From Burkholderiales bacterium (GTDB lineage Bacteria; Pseudomonadota; Gammaproteobacteria; Burkholderiales; Burkholderiaceae_E): DNA of 38,667 nucleotides. The stretch's first letter is position 1; each line of letters starts with the position of its first letter. Positions 16,428 through 26,433 of the stretch are shown one piece after another. The notes beneath the pieces were generated by a model. It searched no databases, was not told the DNA's origin, and saw only the letters and a program-made list of their open reading frames with translations. The stretch lies in NCBI GenBank assembly GCA_947487165.1, contig CANKWX010000037.1, positions 1 to 38,667 on the forward strand, in the 5' to 3' direction. Made by a program: the position numbers and the translations under genes.

Positions 16428-17695
16428 CAGCAGCGCGCCTGCGGCAGGCGCCGCGCGATCTCGCCCACCAGACTGGCGGCAAGCGTGGTTTTGCTGGCTC
16501 GGGGCAGACGCGTGCTGCCCTGCGCGTCGATGACCAGCAGCTCGTTGTCGTCACGCCCGAAGGTGGCTTGCCCGAGGTTGCCGATCAGAAGCGGCACGCC
16601 TTTACGGCGACGCTTTTCCTGCGCATTGGCCTCGAGGTCTTCGGTCTCGGCGGCAAAGCCGACACAGAAGGGGCCGCCCGGCAGGGCCGCAATCGTGGCC
16701 AGGATGTCGGGGTTCTGGGCAAATTCGAGCGTCGGGCCACCGCCGCCCTCGGTCTTTTTCAGCTTGTGGTCAGACGCGTTGGCAATGTTCCAGTCGGCCA
16801 CCGCAGCCACCGAGATGAAGACATCCTGGCCAGCCACTTCAGCCTGCACCGCATGCAGCATGTCGTGGGCGCTGCGCACATCGACGCGCCGCACGCCATC
16901 GGGTGCCGACAGCGCGGTCGGACCGGACACCAGAACCACCTGCGCGCCGGCATGCCGGCAGGCGCGCGCAATCGCATAGCCCATCTTGCCCGAGGACAGA
17001 TTGGTGATGCCGCGCACCGGGTCGATCGGCTCGAAGGTCGGGCCGGCGCTCACCAGCACGCGTCGTCCGCCAAGCAGCTTGGGCACGAAAAAGGCGATGG
17101 TCTCTTCGACCAGCTGCTGGGCTTCGAGCATTCGCCCGTCGCCGGTCTCGCCGCAGGCCTGTTCACCCGCGCCCGGCCCCAGCAGCGTGACGCCGTCGGC
17201 GCGCAATTGCTCGGCATTGCGCCGGGTGGGCGCGGCCGCCCACATCTGGCGGTTCATGGCAGGCGCCATCAGCAGCGGCACATCGCGTGCCAGAACGAGC
17301 GTCGAGAGCAGATCGTCGGCCAGCCCGTGGACGACCTTGGCCATGAAGTCGGCGGTGGCAGGCGCCACCAGAATCGCATCGGCGCCACGCGACAGGTCGA
17401 TATGCGGCATGCCATTGGCAATGCGGGCATCCCAGGCGTCGGTATAAACCGGCCGGCCAGTCAGTGCCTGGAAGGTGGCGGTGCCGATAAAGCGGGTGGC
17501 GGCCTCGGTCATGACCACCTGCACGGTCGCGCCGCGCCTTTGCAGTTCGCGAGCCAGTTCGCAGGCCTTGAAGGCGGCCACGCCGCCGGTCACGCCGAGC
17601 AGGAGGTGGCGCCCGCTCAGTTCGCCCGCATCAGCGGCGGTCGCAAGCGTGTCAGCGGGGATCAATGAGGGCGGAGAAAGCGGTGATTGGCTCAT
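16427..17695 (-). CDS. coaBC: Bifunctional phosphopantothenoylcysteine decarboxylase / phosphopantothenate-cysteine ligase
   Basis: CoaBC performs two consecutive steps of coenzyme A synthesis: ligation of cysteine to 4'-phosphopantothenate and FMN-dependent decarboxylation. The 422-residue protein has an N-terminal CoaC flavoprotein domain with [44 protein letters not shown] and the [10 protein letters not shown] loop with the active-site cysteine. The C-terminal CoaB domain begins [26 protein letters not shown]. The N-terminus is about 25 residues longer than in E. coli. The ATG at 17695 directly abuts the lspA stop (TAG 17698-17696). FMN for this enzyme is supplied by RibF of the same operon. 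Confidence 0.95.
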   Translation of the reverse strand: MSQSPLSPPSLIPADTLATAADAGELSGRHLLLGVTGGVAAFKACELARELQRRGATVQVVMTEAATRFIGTATFQALTGRPVYTDAWDARIANGMPHIDLSRGADAILVAPATADFMAKVVHGLADDLLSTLVLARDVPLLMAPAMNRQMWAAAPTRRNAEQLRADGVTLLGPGAGEQACGETGDGRMLEAQQLVEETIAFFVPKLLGGRRVLVSAGPTFEPIDPVRGITNLSSGKMGYAIARACRHAGAQVVLVSGPTALSAPDGVRRVDVRSAHDMLHAVQAEVAGQDVFISVAAVADWNIANASDHKLKKTEGGGGPTLEFAQNPDILATIAALPGGPFCVGFAAETEDLEANAQEKRRRKGVPLLIGNLGQATFGRDDNELLVIDAQGSTRLPRASKTTLAASLVGEIARRLPQARC

Positions 17696-18244
17696 CTATC
17701 GACTCTTGCCGACACGCAGCAGTTCGTCAAGGACGAGCAGCACTGCGCCGATGGTGATGGCGGCATCGGCCACGTTGAAGGCCGGGAAAAACCATCGTTC
17801 CTGCCAGTGAGCAAGCAGAAAGTCGACCACCTTGCCGCGCAACAGCCGATCGATCAGATTGCCGATCGCACCGCCCAGGATCAGCGCGAGCGACAGGCTG
17901 AACAGCTTTTGCGAACTATGTCGGGACAGGAGGTAGAGGATGAAGGCCGACGCGCCGACGCCGATCGCGAGGAAAAACCATCGTTGCCAGCCACCCGCGT
18001 CGGCCAGAAAGCTGAAGGCCGCGCCGGTGTTGAAGACCAGGGTGAGGTCGAAGTAGCCAGGCAGGACGGCATATCGCTCGGCGAAGGCAAAGCGCTCGAG
18101 GATCAGCAGCTTGGTGAGCTGATCGGCGAGCATGATGACGCCGGACAGCACCAGCCAGGCAAGCAGCCCGGGGCGATTGCCGCGACCTGATCGCGACGAT
18201 GCTCTGGTGCTCACCTTGCCTGATGAACTGTTTGCGCGTGCCAT
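17696..18244 (-). CDS. lspA: Lipoprotein signal peptidase (signal peptidase II)
   Basis: LspA is an inner-membrane aspartyl protease that cuts signal peptides from diacylglyceryl-modified prolipoproteins. The 182-residue protein has four membrane segments. The conserved boxes are [33 protein letters not shown] with one catalytic aspartate, and [11 protein letters not shown] with the other. The start is ATG 18244 ([10 protein letters not shown]), which leaves 8 bases after the ileS stop. The frame upstream lies within ileS and is not LspA-like. The N-terminal 25 residues before helix 1 are serine/arginine-rich and longer than in E. coli. The ileS-lspA pairing is classical. Confidence 0.95.
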   Translation of the reverse strand: MARANSSSGKVSTRASSRSGRGNRPGLLAWLVLSGVIMLADQLTKLLILERFAFAERYAVLPGYFDLTLVFNTGAAFSFLADAGGWQRWFFLAIGVGASAFILYLLSRHSSQKLFSLSLALILGGAIGNLIDRLLRGKVVDFLLAHWQERWFFPAFNVADAAITIGAVLLVLDELLRVGKSR

Positions 18245-18252
18245 GTGACTGC

Positions 18253-21147
18253 TCAGGCGAAGTGGCGCGGCTCGCCGTCGCCGTGCAGGTTCTGCACGCA
18301 ACGCCCGCACAGCAGCGGCCAGGACTTGTCGGCACCGGTATCGTCGCGCCAGTGCCAGCAGCGCTCGCACTTGGTGTGCGGGCTCGGTGTGACGCTGATC
18401 AGGCCGGTGGTGGTGGCTTGCGCATCATCGGCCTGCTCGGCTTCGCGCAGCCTTGCGGCCGAGGTGATCAGCACGAAGCGCAGGTCGTTGCCCAGACTGG
18501 CGAGATCTTCGAAAAGCACACCGCTGGCGGCGACATCGATCTCGGCCTGCAGCGACGAGCCGATCGAACCCGTGGCGCGCACGGTTTCGATGGCGCGGGT
18601 CACCTCGCCGCGCCAGGCCCGCAGGCGCGTCCATTTGGCCAGCAGCGCATCGGCGTCATCGACATCGGGAAAGACATGCCAGGTCTGGGTGAAGACCGTC
18701 TCGCCCTGCTGCGCGAAGGCCCGCGGATCGAGCAGGGGCCAGGCCTCTTCGGCGGTAAACGACAGGATCGGCGCCATCGCGCGCACCAGCGACTGCGTCA
18801 CATGCCACAGCGCGGTCTGTGCCGAGCGTCGCGCCACCGAATCGGCTCGCGTGGTGTAGAGCCGGTCTTTGAGTACGTCGAGATAGAAGCCGCCGAGGTC
18901 TTCCGAACAGAAGACCTGCAGACCGGCGACCACCGGCTGGAACTCGAAGCGGCCGTAGGCGGCCAGGATCTCGGCCTGTCGCTGCGCGGCGAGCGCGATC
19001 GCATAACGGTCGACTTCGAAAAGCTGGTCGATCGCGACCGCATGGTCGTCGACGTTGAAGTCGGCCAGGTTGGCCATCAGAAAGCGCAGCGTGTTGCGGA
19101 TGCGGCGGTAGGCCTCGACCACGCGCTTGAGAATTTCATCGGACAGCGACAGCTCGCCCGAGTAATCGTTGGAGGCGACCCACAAGCGCAGGATTTCGGC
19201 GCCCAGCGAGTCGGAGACTTTTTGTGGTGCGATCACATTGCCCTCGGATTTGCTCATCTTGCGGCCCTTGCCGTCGATGACAAAGCCGTGGGTCAGCAGC
19301 GCCTTGTAGGGCGCCACGCCGTTGAGCATGCAGGAGGTCAGCAGCGAAGAATGGAACCAGCCGCGATGCTGGTCGCTGCCTTCAAGATAGAGGTCGGCCG
19401 GAAAGCTCGATTGCTCGGCGTGTGTGCCGCGCAGCACGGTCTGGTGGGTCGAGCCGGAGTCGAACCAGACATCGAGCGTGTCGCGGTTCTTCTCATAGCT
19501 GTCGGCATCGTCGCCGAGCAGTTCGCGCGGATCGAGGGTGTGCCAGACCTCGATGCCGCCGCGCTCGATGCGCTGGGCGACCTGCTCGAGCAACTCGGGC
19601 GTGCGCGGATGCAGCTTGCCGGTCTCGCGATGGATGAAAAAGGCCATCGGCACGCCCCATTGACGCTGACGCGACAGGGTCCAGTCGGGCCGGTTGGCGA
19701 TCATCGCGTGCAGTCGGGCCTGGCCCCAGCGCGGATAGAAGTCGGTGGCCTCGATGGCGGCAAGTGCGAGGGTGCGCAGGGTCTTGCCTGAGGCAGGCTC
19801 GACATCCATGCCTGCGAACCACTGGTTGGTGGCCCGATAGATGATCGGTGTCTTGTGCCGCCAGCAGTGCATATAGCTGTGGACGAATTTTTCTGCACGC
19901 ACCAGGGTGCCGGCGTCGCGCATGGCCTCGACGATCAGGGGGTTGGCTTCCCAGATTTTCAGGCCGCCAAAGCGTGGCAGCGACGCGGCATAGCGGCCGT
20001 CACCCATCACCGGATTGATGATGTCGTCATCCTTCATGCCATAGCGCTTGCACGACAGGAAGTCCTCGACCCCGTAGGCGGGGGAGGAATGCACGATGCC
20101 TGTGCCGGCATCGAGCGTGACGTACTCGCCGAGGTAGACCGGCGAGAGCCGGTCGTAGAAGGGATGATGAAAGGCCTGCAATTCGAGATCGCGGCCGGTG
20201 CAGGTGGCGAGGATGGTGCCCTGCAGGCCCCAGGCGACCAGGCAGGTCTCGACCCGTTCCTTGGCCATCAGCAGCAGCGCCGGCGCGCCATTGCGCTCGG
20301 TCAAGACCAGCGCGTACTCGAAATCGGGATGCAGATTGAGCGCCTGATTGGCCGGCAGCGTCCAGGGGGTGGTGGTCCAGATAACCGCCCAGCCGGGCGC
20401 ATCGGGCAGCGCGGCCAGTCCGAAGGCGCGCGCCAGCAGCTCTCGATCGGTGAAGGCAAAGCCCACGTCGACCGCCAGATCGGTCTTGTCCTGGTATTCG
20501 ACTTCGGCCTCGGCCAGCGCCGAACCGCAATCGAAGCACCAGTTGACCGGCTTGAGCCCGCGGAACACAAAGCCGGCTTCGAGGATCTTGCCCAGCACCC
20601 GAAGCTCATTGGCCTCGTTGCTCGGCGCCATCGTCATGTAGGGGTTGTCAAACTCGCCAAGCACACCGAGCCTGAGAAAATCTTTTTTCTGGCGCTCGAT
20701 CTGCTCGGTGGCATAGGCGCGCGATTTGGCCAGGACGTCTTGCGGCGCCAACCCGCGACCGAACTTTTTTTCAATCTGGATTTCGATCGGCATGCCGTGG
20801 CAGTCCCAGCCCGGAACATAGCGGGCATCAAAGCCCGCCATGTTGCGGCACTTCACCACCATGTCTTTCAGGATCTTGTTGACCGCGTGTCCGATGTGGA
20901 TGTCGCCGTTGGCATAGGGCGGGCCGTCGTGCAGCACGAACAGGGGCCGGCCTTTGCTGAAGGCGCGAATCCGCTTGTAGACGCCGGTTTCCTGCCATTG
21001 CGCCACCCATTTCGGCTCGCGCTTGGCGAGGTCGCCGCGCATTGGAAAAGGCGTATCGGGCAGATTGAGGGTTTTCCGGTAGTCGGGCGTTGCGCCGCCT
21101 GCGTCGGAGGACGCAGGCGTTGCAGGCGATTGCGGTGCTTGTGACAT
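18253..21147 (-). CDS. ileS: Isoleucyl-tRNA synthetase
   Basis: IleRS charges tRNA-Ile with isoleucine and edits misactivated valine. The 964-residue protein is a class I synthetase. The HIGH box is in [16 protein letters not shown] near residue 75, the KMSKS box in [10 protein letters not shown], and a C-terminal zinc site is formed by CERCWHW and CGRC. These features match the bacterial type (IleS1) rather than the mupirocin-resistant type. The start at ATG 21147 ([11 protein letters not shown]) leaves 22 bases after ribF. No T-box leader is visible, as expected outside Firmicutes. Confidence 0.96.
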   Translation of the reverse strand: MSQAPQSPATPASSDAGGATPDYRKTLNLPDTPFPMRGDLAKREPKWVAQWQETGVYKRIRAFSKGRPLFVLHDGPPYANGDIHIGHAVNKILKDMVVKCRNMAGFDARYVPGWDCHGMPIEIQIEKKFGRGLAPQDVLAKSRAYATEQIERQKKDFLRLGVLGEFDNPYMTMAPSNEANELRVLGKILEAGFVFRGLKPVNWCFDCGSALAEAEVEYQDKTDLAVDVGFAFTDRELLARAFGLAALPDAPGWAVIWTTTPWTLPANQALNLHPDFEYALVLTERNGAPALLLMAKERVETCLVAWGLQGTILATCTGRDLELQAFHHPFYDRLSPVYLGEYVTLDAGTGIVHSSPAYGVEDFLSCKRYGMKDDDIINPVMGDGRYAASLPRFGGLKIWEANPLIVEAMRDAGTLVRAEKFVHSYMHCWRHKTPIIYRATNQWFAGMDVEPASGKTLRTLALAAIEATDFYPRWGQARLHAMIANRPDWTLSRQRQWGVPMAFFIHRETGKLHPRTPELLEQVAQRIERGGIEVWHTLDPRELLGDDADSYEKNRDTLDVWFDSGSTHQTVLRGTHAEQSSFPADLYLEGSDQHRGWFHSSLLTSCMLNGVAPYKALLTHGFVIDGKGRKMSKSEGNVIAPQKVSDSLGAEILRLWVASNDYSGELSLSDEILKRVVEAYRRIRNTLRFLMANLADFNVDDHAVAIDQLFEVDRYAIALAAQRQAEILAAYGRFEFQPVVAGLQVFCSEDLGGFYLDVLKDRLYTTRADSVARRSAQTALWHVTQSLVRAMAPILSFTAEEAWPLLDPRAFAQQGETVFTQTWHVFPDVDDADALLAKWTRLRAWRGEVTRAIETVRATGSIGSSLQAEIDVAASGVLFEDLASLGNDLRFVLITSAARLREAEQADDAQATTTGLISVTPSPHTKCERCWHWRDDTGADKSWPLLCGRCVQNLHGDGEPRHFA

Positions 21148-21169
21148 GGATGTCGTGCTCGGTAGGGGG

Positions 21170-22153
21170 TCAAAGCGCCGGATTGCTGGCGCACGCCTGC
21201 GGCGCGGCTGCGCAACCATCGCGAAAGTGGGCGCGGGCCTGGTCGGCATCGAGATGGATCTGCGCGACCAGCGCATCGAGGGTGTCGTAATGCGCCTCAT
21301 CGCGCAGCTTGCGCAAAAAATCGACCTGGATCAGGCGGCCATAGGCGTTGCCCTGCCAGTCGAGCAGATGGGTTTCGAGCAGGGGGGCGCCGCCGGTCTC
21401 GACCGCCGGTCGGGTGCCCAGGCTCGCGACACCGGGCAACGGCTGATCGGCCAGGCCATGGACGCGAACGACAAAAATGCCGGCCAGCGCGGGTCGGCCG
21501 TGCGCGATGCGCAGATTGAGCGTCGGAAAGCCGAGCTCGCGGCCGAGCTTTCGGCCGTGGACCACATGGCCTGAGATGGAGTAAGGGCGCCCGAGCAGCC
21601 GCTCGGTGCCGGCGAGGTCGCCCTGGTCGAGGGCGGCGCGCACGGCCGAGCTGGAGATCCGCAGCCCGTCATGAGCCACGGTGGGCATGCGGTGCAGCGT
21701 AAAACCGTAGCGCGACGCCGCTGCCTCGAGCGTGGCGAAGTCGCCTCGGCGCTGGGCACCGAAGCGGAAGTCGTCGCCGATCAACAGCAGACGGGTCTGC
21801 AGGCCTTCGACCAGAATCCGCTCGATGAAGGCCTCGGGTTCGAGTGCGGCAAAGCGATCGTTGAAGTGGACCACGCAGGTGCGGTCGATGCCGGCGCTTG
21901 CCAAGGCCTGCAGTTTGTCGCGAAGGGTGGCAATGCGCTTGGGTGCCTGAAAGCCGGCGCGACGGGTCGCGAAAAACTCGCGCGGATGAGGCTCGAAGGT
22001 CAATACACAACGCGGTAGTGCCAGCGGGGCAGCCAGTTCGGTGAGCCGCTCGATCAGGCGCTGATGGCCGCGGTGCACGCCATCGAAGTTGCCGATGGTC
22101 AGCGCGCACGGTCGGCGCTCGGACGGCGGCGGAAGGCTTCGGAAGACCTGCAT
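21170..22153 (-). CDS. ribF: Bifunctional riboflavin kinase / FAD synthetase
   Basis: RibF phosphorylates riboflavin to FMN and adenylates FMN to FAD. The 327-residue protein has the N-terminal nucleotidyltransferase motif [14 protein letters not shown] near residue 20 and the C-terminal flavokinase motif starting [17 protein letters not shown], then GFPTLNL. ATG 22153 gives [19 protein letters not shown], which matches the family. The open frame extends 17 codons further, and that stretch overlaps the probable -10 element. The gene is first in the ribF-ileS-lspA-coaBC operon and diverges from purN. Confidence 0.95.
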   Translation of the reverse strand: MQVFRSLPPPSERRPCALTIGNFDGVHRGHQRLIERLTELAAPLALPRCVLTFEPHPREFFATRRAGFQAPKRIATLRDKLQALASAGIDRTCVVHFNDRFAALEPEAFIERILVEGLQTRLLLIGDDFRFGAQRRGDFATLEAAASRYGFTLHRMPTVAHDGLRISSSAVRAALDQGDLAGTERLLGRPYSISGHVVHGRKLGRELGFPTLNLRIAHGRPALAGIFVVRVHGLADQPLPGVASLGTRPAVETGGAPLLETHLLDWQGNAYGRLIQVDFLRKLRDEAHYDTLDALVAQIHLDADQARAHFRDGCAAAPQACASNPAL

Positions 22154-22188
22154 GGAAAGGGGCTCTAAAACACGCGGAAAAGCGTTTG

Positions 22189-22194
22189 ATTCTA
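22189..22194 (-). promoter_or_regulatory. Candidate -10 element of the ribF operon
   Basis: Read leftward the hexamer is TAGAAT (5 of 6 to TATAAT). It places the RNA start about 29 bases before the ribF ATG at 22153. No good -35 hexamer is seen at 16-18 bases. It lies in the 92-base divergent gap between ribF and purN. Confidence 0.4.
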
Positions 22195-22245
22195 AAGCAT
22201 CCACGCAGGCCGGGCCGTCGGTCGATGCTAGACTCGCGCCCTCTT

Positions 22246-22968
22246 ATGCAGCAGCAAGCGACGAAACTGGCAATTCTGATCTCCGGCCATGGCAGCAACA
22301 TGGCGAGCCTGGCCGCAACCTGCCGCGACGAGCACTGGCCCGCGCAGGTCGCGGTGGTCATCGCCAGTCGCCCTGACGCGCCGGGAATCGCGCGTGCCCG
22401 GGCCTTGGGGCTGCCGGTCGAGACGCTCGCTTCATCGGCATTCGCCAGCCGTGAGGCCTTCGATGCCGCGCTGATCGAGCGGCTCGACGCGCTCGAGGTT
22501 GGCCTGGTCGTACTCGCCGGTTTCATGCGCATCCTCACCGATCGTTTCGTGCAGCACTTTGCCGGTCGTCTGATCAATATTCATCCATCGCTGCTGCCGG
22601 CTTTTGCCGGACTCGATACCCATGCGCGTGCGCTGGCCGCCGGCGTTCGCCTTCATGGCGCGACCGTGCACCTGGTCACACCCGAACTCGATCATGGCCC
22701 CATCATTGCGCAGGCCGTGGTGCCGGTTCTCGAGGGCGATGACGCCGCGACGCTGGCTGAGCGGGTGCTGCGTCTGGAGCACACGCTGTTGCCGCGCGCG
22801 GTTCGATGGATGGTCGAGGGGCGAGTGCGACTGCATCAGGGACGTGTGCTGGTCGATGGCATCGACGATGCGCAGCGACTGATTGTCGACAATGCGCTGT
22901 CGGCTGAATTTGGACAACGCGCTGCCGGCGCTCATGTCGGCACTTTTGCAGACCAGGCACGACCATGA
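22246..22968 (+). CDS. purN: Phosphoribosylglycinamide formyltransferase
   Basis: PurN transfers a formyl group from 10-formyltetrahydrofolate to glycinamide ribonucleotide in purine synthesis. The 240-residue protein shows the phosphate-binding LISGHGSNM near residue 10, LAGFMRIL, and the catalytic block NIHPSLLPAFAGLDTHARAL followed by HGATVHLVTPELDHGPIIAQA. It is about 25 residues longer at the C-terminus than E. coli PurN. ATG 22246 fits the family N-terminus (MQQQATKLAILISGHG). The ribosome binding site is poor. The stop overlaps the next start as ATGA. Confidence 0.94.
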   Translation: MQQQATKLAILISGHGSNMASLAATCRDEHWPAQVAVVIASRPDAPGIARARALGLPVETLASSAFASREAFDAALIERLDALEVGLVVLAGFMRILTDRFVQHFAGRLINIHPSLLPAFAGLDTHARALAAGVRLHGATVHLVTPELDHGPIIAQAVVPVLEGDDAATLAERVLRLEHTLLPRAVRWMVEGRVRLHQGRVLVDGIDDAQRLIVDNALSAEFGQRAAGAHVGTFADQARP

Positions 22969-24266
22969 CCGATTCCGTTTCCGCCGACATCAGCCCGCCC
23001 CAGGCGACTGCCGATGCGCCGCGCCTCACCAGTTTTCTGCTCGAGTCGATCGAGGGGGCTCTGGCGCTGGTTCTGCGTCTCGAAGGGCCTGCCGATCTGG
23101 CATTGCGAAGCTATTTCCGCAGCCACGAAAAGCTCGGGCGGCGCGACCGCGGCGTGATTGCCGAAACCGCCTTCGACATCCTTCGAAACCGGCGCCTTTA
23201 CAGCCATTTCGCGGACGGCCTGCGAGGCTCGCTGCCCCGGCGCCTGATGGTGCTCTCGCTCGCCGCGCGGTTTGGCGAGCCGGTACTCGCCGCATTCGAT
23301 CTTCCTCCAGACAGTCTGCTGGCGGTGCGCAGGTTGCTCGCCGCCGATCCCTCATCGCTGGCGCAGGCTGTCAGGCTCAGTCTGCCCGACTGGCTCCATG
23401 CCGAGTTGCTGGATCAGTTGACGCGACAGGGGGAGGCTGATCCGGTCGATGCCCTTGAGAAGCTCGGGCAGGTCCTGCTGGGACCGGCGTCTTTCGATCT
23501 GCGGGTCAATCTGATCAAGACCGATCGCAAATCACTGATGAGTGCGCTGTCTGCGCAGGGCCTCGCGGCCGAGGCCCTGGCCGAGCCGGCCACCGCGGTG
23601 CGCCTGGTCGGCAAGCCGGCGATCGAGCGGCTCGATGTTTTCGAGAAGGGCTGGTTCGAGGTCCAGGATGCCGGCAGTCAGCGCCTGGTGGAGTTCGCCG
23701 AGCCGCGGCGCGGTCAGACGGTGGTCGATTTTTGCGCAGGCGCCGGCGGCAAGACGCTGGCGATGGCCGCGGCCATGAGATCGACCGGCCAGATTTTCGC
23801 CTGCGACGTCTCGGGCGCGCGGCTGCAAAGGCTCAAGCCAAGGCTGTCACGCTCCGGGGCAAGCAATGTCCAGCCCTTTGGTATCGACACCGAAAACGAC
23901 CCCAAGCTCAAGCGTCTGGCGGCTCGCGCCGACCTGGTGCTGGTGGATGCGCCCTGCAGCGGCACCGGCACCCTCAGGCGCAATCCGGAGCTCAAGTGGC
24001 GCATGCAGTCGACCTCGGTCGACGAGCTTTGCGCCGTCCAGGGCTCGATCCTGCGGGCTGCGGCCAGGCTGGTCAAACCCGGCGGCGCGCTGGTGTATGC
24101 CACCTGCAGCCTGCTCGAACGTGAGAATGAAGCGGTCGCCGCGGCTTTCGGATTGGCCCATCCTGAATTCGGAGATCCTGTGTTTCTGCGTCTTCGTCCC
24201 GAGATCAGTCAGACGGATGGTTTTTTCGCTGCGCGCTGGGTCAGGGCGGCCAAGCGAGCGGTTTGA
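22965..24266 (+). CDS. RsmB/NOP family class I SAM-dependent RNA methyltransferase
   Basis: A 433-residue cytosine-5 RNA methyltransferase of the RsmB/NOP family. An N-terminal NusB-like helical region (residues 25-130) precedes the Rossmann domain. Visible motifs are VVDFCAGAGGKTLAMAAAM (SAM binding), DAPCSGTGTLRRNPELKW with one conserved cysteine, and VYATCSLLERENE with the catalytic cysteine. It is related to E. coli RsmB, which makes m5C967 in 16S rRNA. Betaproteobacteria often carry a separate rsmB near fmt, so this may be a paralogue with another target. It overlaps purN by four bases (ATGA). Confidence 0.9.
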   Translation: MTDSVSADISPPQATADAPRLTSFLLESIEGALALVLRLEGPADLALRSYFRSHEKLGRRDRGVIAETAFDILRNRRLYSHFADGLRGSLPRRLMVLSLAARFGEPVLAAFDLPPDSLLAVRRLLAADPSSLAQAVRLSLPDWLHAELLDQLTRQGEADPVDALEKLGQVLLGPASFDLRVNLIKTDRKSLMSALSAQGLAAEALAEPATAVRLVGKPAIERLDVFEKGWFEVQDAGSQRLVEFAEPRRGQTVVDFCAGAGGKTLAMAAAMRSTGQIFACDVSGARLQRLKPRLSRSGASNVQPFGIDTENDPKLKRLAARADLVLVDAPCSGTGTLRRNPELKWRMQSTSVDELCAVQGSILRAAARLVKPGGALVYATCSLLERENEAVAAAFGLAHPEFGDPVFLRLRPEISQTDGFFAARWVRAAKRAV

Positions 24267-24315
24267 ATGGCAGCTTGCATGAATCCGATCGCAGGGTGGC
24301 GGCGTCGGGTTCAGA

Positions 24316-24347
24316 GTTCCATTCGCGCTCTATTCGGGTTCCATTCG
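24316..24347 (+). promoter_or_regulatory. Helically phased ATTCG repeats, candidate operator
   Basis: ATTCG occurs at 24321, 24332 and 24343, each 11 bases from the next, and the outer copies are part of a perfect 10-base direct repeat GTTCCATTCG (24316-24325 and 24338-24347). The array ends about 33 bases before the TATAAT at 24381, just upstream of the -35 position. Direct repeats at 11-bp spacing are how PhoB/OmpR-type response regulators bind. That assignment is inference. Confidence 0.5.
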
Positions 24348-24380
24348 GCAGACAGGCAAGACGCCGTGCCCGCCGCTCTC

Positions 24381-24386
24381 TATAAT
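24381..24386 (+). promoter_or_regulatory. -10 element of the desaturase promoter
   Basis: A perfect TATAAT lies 30 bases before the TTG start of the desaturase gene. The -35 position at 17-bp spacing (24358-24363) reads AAGACG, only three matches to TTGACA, so an activator bound to the upstream ATTCG repeats is plausible. Confidence 0.55.
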
Positions 24387-24415
24387 CAGCAGATTCCCAT
24401 CAGGAGGGGAGCAAC

Positions 24416-25630
24416 TTGATCAATCATCCCGCCGCCCAGGCGGTGCTCGGTTTTCTCGACAGCGGCCTGCTCGACTTCTCAGGTTGGCAGGTGCTTGCCT
24501 ACACGCTGATCACCACGCACATCACCATCGCTGGTGTGACCATCTACCTGCATCGCAGCCAGGCGCACCGCGCGCTCGATCTGCATCCTGTCATCGCGCA
24601 CTTCTTTCGCATGTGGCTGTGGCTGACCACCGGTATGGTCACCAAGGAGTGGGCGGCAATCCACCGCAAGCACCATGCCAAATGCGAGACGGCCGAAGAT
24701 CCGCACAGCCCCCAGACCCGCGGCATCCGCAAGGTGCTCCTGGAGGGGGCCGAGCTTTATCGCGCCGAGACGAAAAATCGCGAAACCATGGAGCGCTATG
24801 GCCATGGCCTGCCCGACGACTGGATCGAGCGAAACCTCTACACGCGGTATTCGGCTTGGGGGATCTACGTCACATTGATCATCGATGTGTTGCTTTTCGG
24901 TGTCATCGGACTGTCGGTCTTTGCGGTGCAGATGATCTGGATCCCGGTGACCGCAGCCGGCATCATCAACGGGCTGGGCCATTTCACCGGTTATCGCAAC
25001 TTCAACAGCCCGGACGCGAGTCGAAATCTGGTGCCCTGGGGAATCCTGATCGGCGGCGAGGAACTTCACAACAACCACCACACCTTCGCAACCTCGGCTC
25101 GGCTTTCAAACCGCTGGTACGAGTTCGATATCGGCTGGATGTACATCTGCATCCTGCGCTCGATGGGCTTGGCGACGGTCAGAAAGGTGGCGCCGGTGCC
25201 GAAACTGGCTGAGCCGCGCGCAACCGTCGACTTGCAAACCCTTCAGGCGGTGATCGCGCATCGCTACGACCTGATGGCGGCTTACGGACGATCGCTCGGC
25301 AAGACCTGCACCGACGAGATTGCCCGCTTGCGCGCCGTGCGCCCCGCCGACGCCAGCCTGATCAGTTCGGCGCAGCGATGGATGCACCTCGATTCGACCG
25401 ATCTGACCGACCACCATCGCAAGACGCTTGGTGAAATCTTTGCAGTGTCCGATCCGCTCAGGAAGCTGATTGAAATGCGTGTTGAACTCGTCGGAACCTG
25501 GGAGCGGACGAATCTGTCGCGCGAGCAGTTGCTGGTCGAGTTGCAGGACTGGTGCGCTCGTGCGGAAAGCAGCGGCGTCAAAGCCCTGCAAGATGTTGTG
25601 CTGCGGATGCGCCGGTATGTCCCGGCCTGA
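24416..25630 (+). CDS. Membrane fatty-acid desaturase (delta-9 acyl-lipid/acyl-CoA type)
   Basis: A 404-residue membrane desaturase that would introduce a double bond into membrane fatty acyl chains using a di-iron centre. The three histidine boxes are HRSQAH (residues 46-51), HRKHH (83-87) and HNNHH (218-222), and hydrophobic segments lie at about 24-40, 60-75 and 150-185. This is the pattern of the SCD/DesC family. The C-terminal 140 residues after NRWYEFDIGW are soluble and include helical sequence not needed for catalysis. The start is TTG 24416. It follows AGGAGG at 24402-24407 at ideal spacing, and no good ATG exists nearby. The gene has its own promoter and ends at a strong terminator. 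Confidence 0.92.
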   Translation: MINHPAAQAVLGFLDSGLLDFSGWQVLAYTLITTHITIAGVTIYLHRSQAHRALDLHPVIAHFFRMWLWLTTGMVTKEWAAIHRKHHAKCETAEDPHSPQTRGIRKVLLEGAELYRAETKNRETMERYGHGLPDDWIERNLYTRYSAWGIYVTLIIDVLLFGVIGLSVFAVQMIWIPVTAAGIINGLGHFTGYRNFNSPDASRNLVPWGILIGGEELHNNHHTFATSARLSNRWYEFDIGWMYICILRSMGLATVRKVAPVPKLAEPRATVDLQTLQAVIAHRYDLMAAYGRSLGKTCTDEIARLRAVRPADASLISSAQRWMHLDSTDLTDHHRKTLGEIFAVSDPLRKLIEMRVELVGTWERTNLSREQLLVELQDWCARAESSGVKALQDVVLRMRRYVPA

Positions 25631-25671
25631 GTTGCGGCCTGAGGAATCCGCCTGACACAAAAGCGGCATCG

Positions 25672-25707
25672 CAATAAAAAACGCCCCGTTCGGGGCGTTT
25701 TTTATTG
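25672..25707. terminator. Bidirectional intrinsic terminator
   Basis: A perfect 17-base inverted repeat (25672-25688 and 25691-25707) has a GC-rich core, CGCCCCG paired with CGGGGCG. Six A residues flank it on the left and six T residues on the right. It can end transcription of the desaturase gene rightward and of rpmG leftward. Confidence 0.95.
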
Positions 25708-25774
25708 GGGCCGAGGTTGAGACTGAGTCGGCTTCCCGACACGCAAAGTCGGTGCCTGAGAGTCGGCTGCTGCC

Positions 25775-25930
25775 TTACTTGATCTTGGTTTCTTTGTAGG
25801 CCACGTGTTTGCGGGCAACCGGATCAAATTTCTTGATCTCCATCTTTTCAGGCTTGGTCCGCTTGTTTTTGGTCGTGGTGTAGAAGTGACCGGTACCGGC
25901 GGTCGATTCGAGTTTGATCTTGTCGCGCAT
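25775..25930 (-). CDS. rpmG: 50S ribosomal protein L33
   Basis: A 51-residue ribosomal protein, [24 protein letters not shown] at the N-terminus, ending [11 protein letters not shown]. It lacks the CxxC pairs of zinc-binding L33 and so is the zinc-independent form. AAGGAA precedes the ATG by about 11 bases. It is 68 bases downstream of rpmB and shares its promoter, with the bidirectional terminator beyond its stop. Confidence 0.96.
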   Translation of the reverse strand: MRDKIKLESTAGTGHFYTTTKNKRTKPEKMEIKKFDPVARKHVAYKETKIK

Positions 25931-25998
25931 GATGAGAATGTTCCTTATTGATCCGTCGGCGTGAATGGCGCCCGGTGGGCTGACTCAGACGTGTTGAA

Positions 25999-26232
25999 TC
26001 AGGCCTCGCCACGTGCACGAAGATCGGCCAGAACCGCTTCAATGCCCAGTTTGTCGATGGTGCGCAGTGCAGCAGTGGTCACGCGCATGCGGATAAAGCG
26101 GTTTTCGCTTTCGATCCAGAAGCGGCGCGACTGCAGATTGGGCAGATAGCGGCGTTTGGTCTTGTTGTTGGCATGCGAGACGTTGTTGCCAACCATCGGG
26201 CCCTTGCCGGTCACACGGCACACTTTGGCCAT
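25999..26232 (-). CDS. rpmB: 50S ribosomal protein L28
   Basis: A 77-residue large-subunit protein beginning [21 protein letters not shown] and containing [16 protein letters not shown], the family signature. ATG 26232 has AGGAG directly upstream, which rules out the longer open frame. It is first in the rpmB-rpmG operon. A strong -10 element lies about 88 bases upstream. Confidence 0.97.
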   Translation of the reverse strand: MAKVCRVTGKGPMVGNNVSHANNKTKRRYLPNLQSRRFWIESENRFIRMRVTTAALRTIDKLGIEAVLADLRARGEA

Positions 26233-26319
26233 GACGTACTCCTGATCTGTTGAAGCTGAATCTTGAACTGATTCAAGCGAAAGGCTGGGCGCGGGTTTGC
26301 GCGTGCAGCAAAGCCAAAC

Positions 26320-26325
26320 ATTATA
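26320..26325 (-). promoter_or_regulatory. -10 element of the rpmB-rpmG operon
   Basis: Read leftward, a perfect TATAAT sits in the 201-base gap between radC and rpmB. TTGCAC about 18 bases upstream (26344-26349) is a partial -35. The leader to the rpmB ATG is about 80 bases and AT-richer than its surroundings. I saw no clear L28-binding mimic in it. Confidence 0.6.
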
Positions 26326-26433
26326 TTGCAGCAACCGGCCGGTGTGCAACACCGCAGATCGCGTTGCACGACCCGCCCGCGCGATGCTGCCCTGCGCCCT
26401 GCTGCGGTGTCTTTGGTGTTTCGCTGTGTGCGC

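Noticed and set aside
18199..19791. 530-codon rightward open frame opposite lspA/ileS
   Set aside because: Antisense to ileS, which has all synthetase motifs; no domain in the shadow frame.
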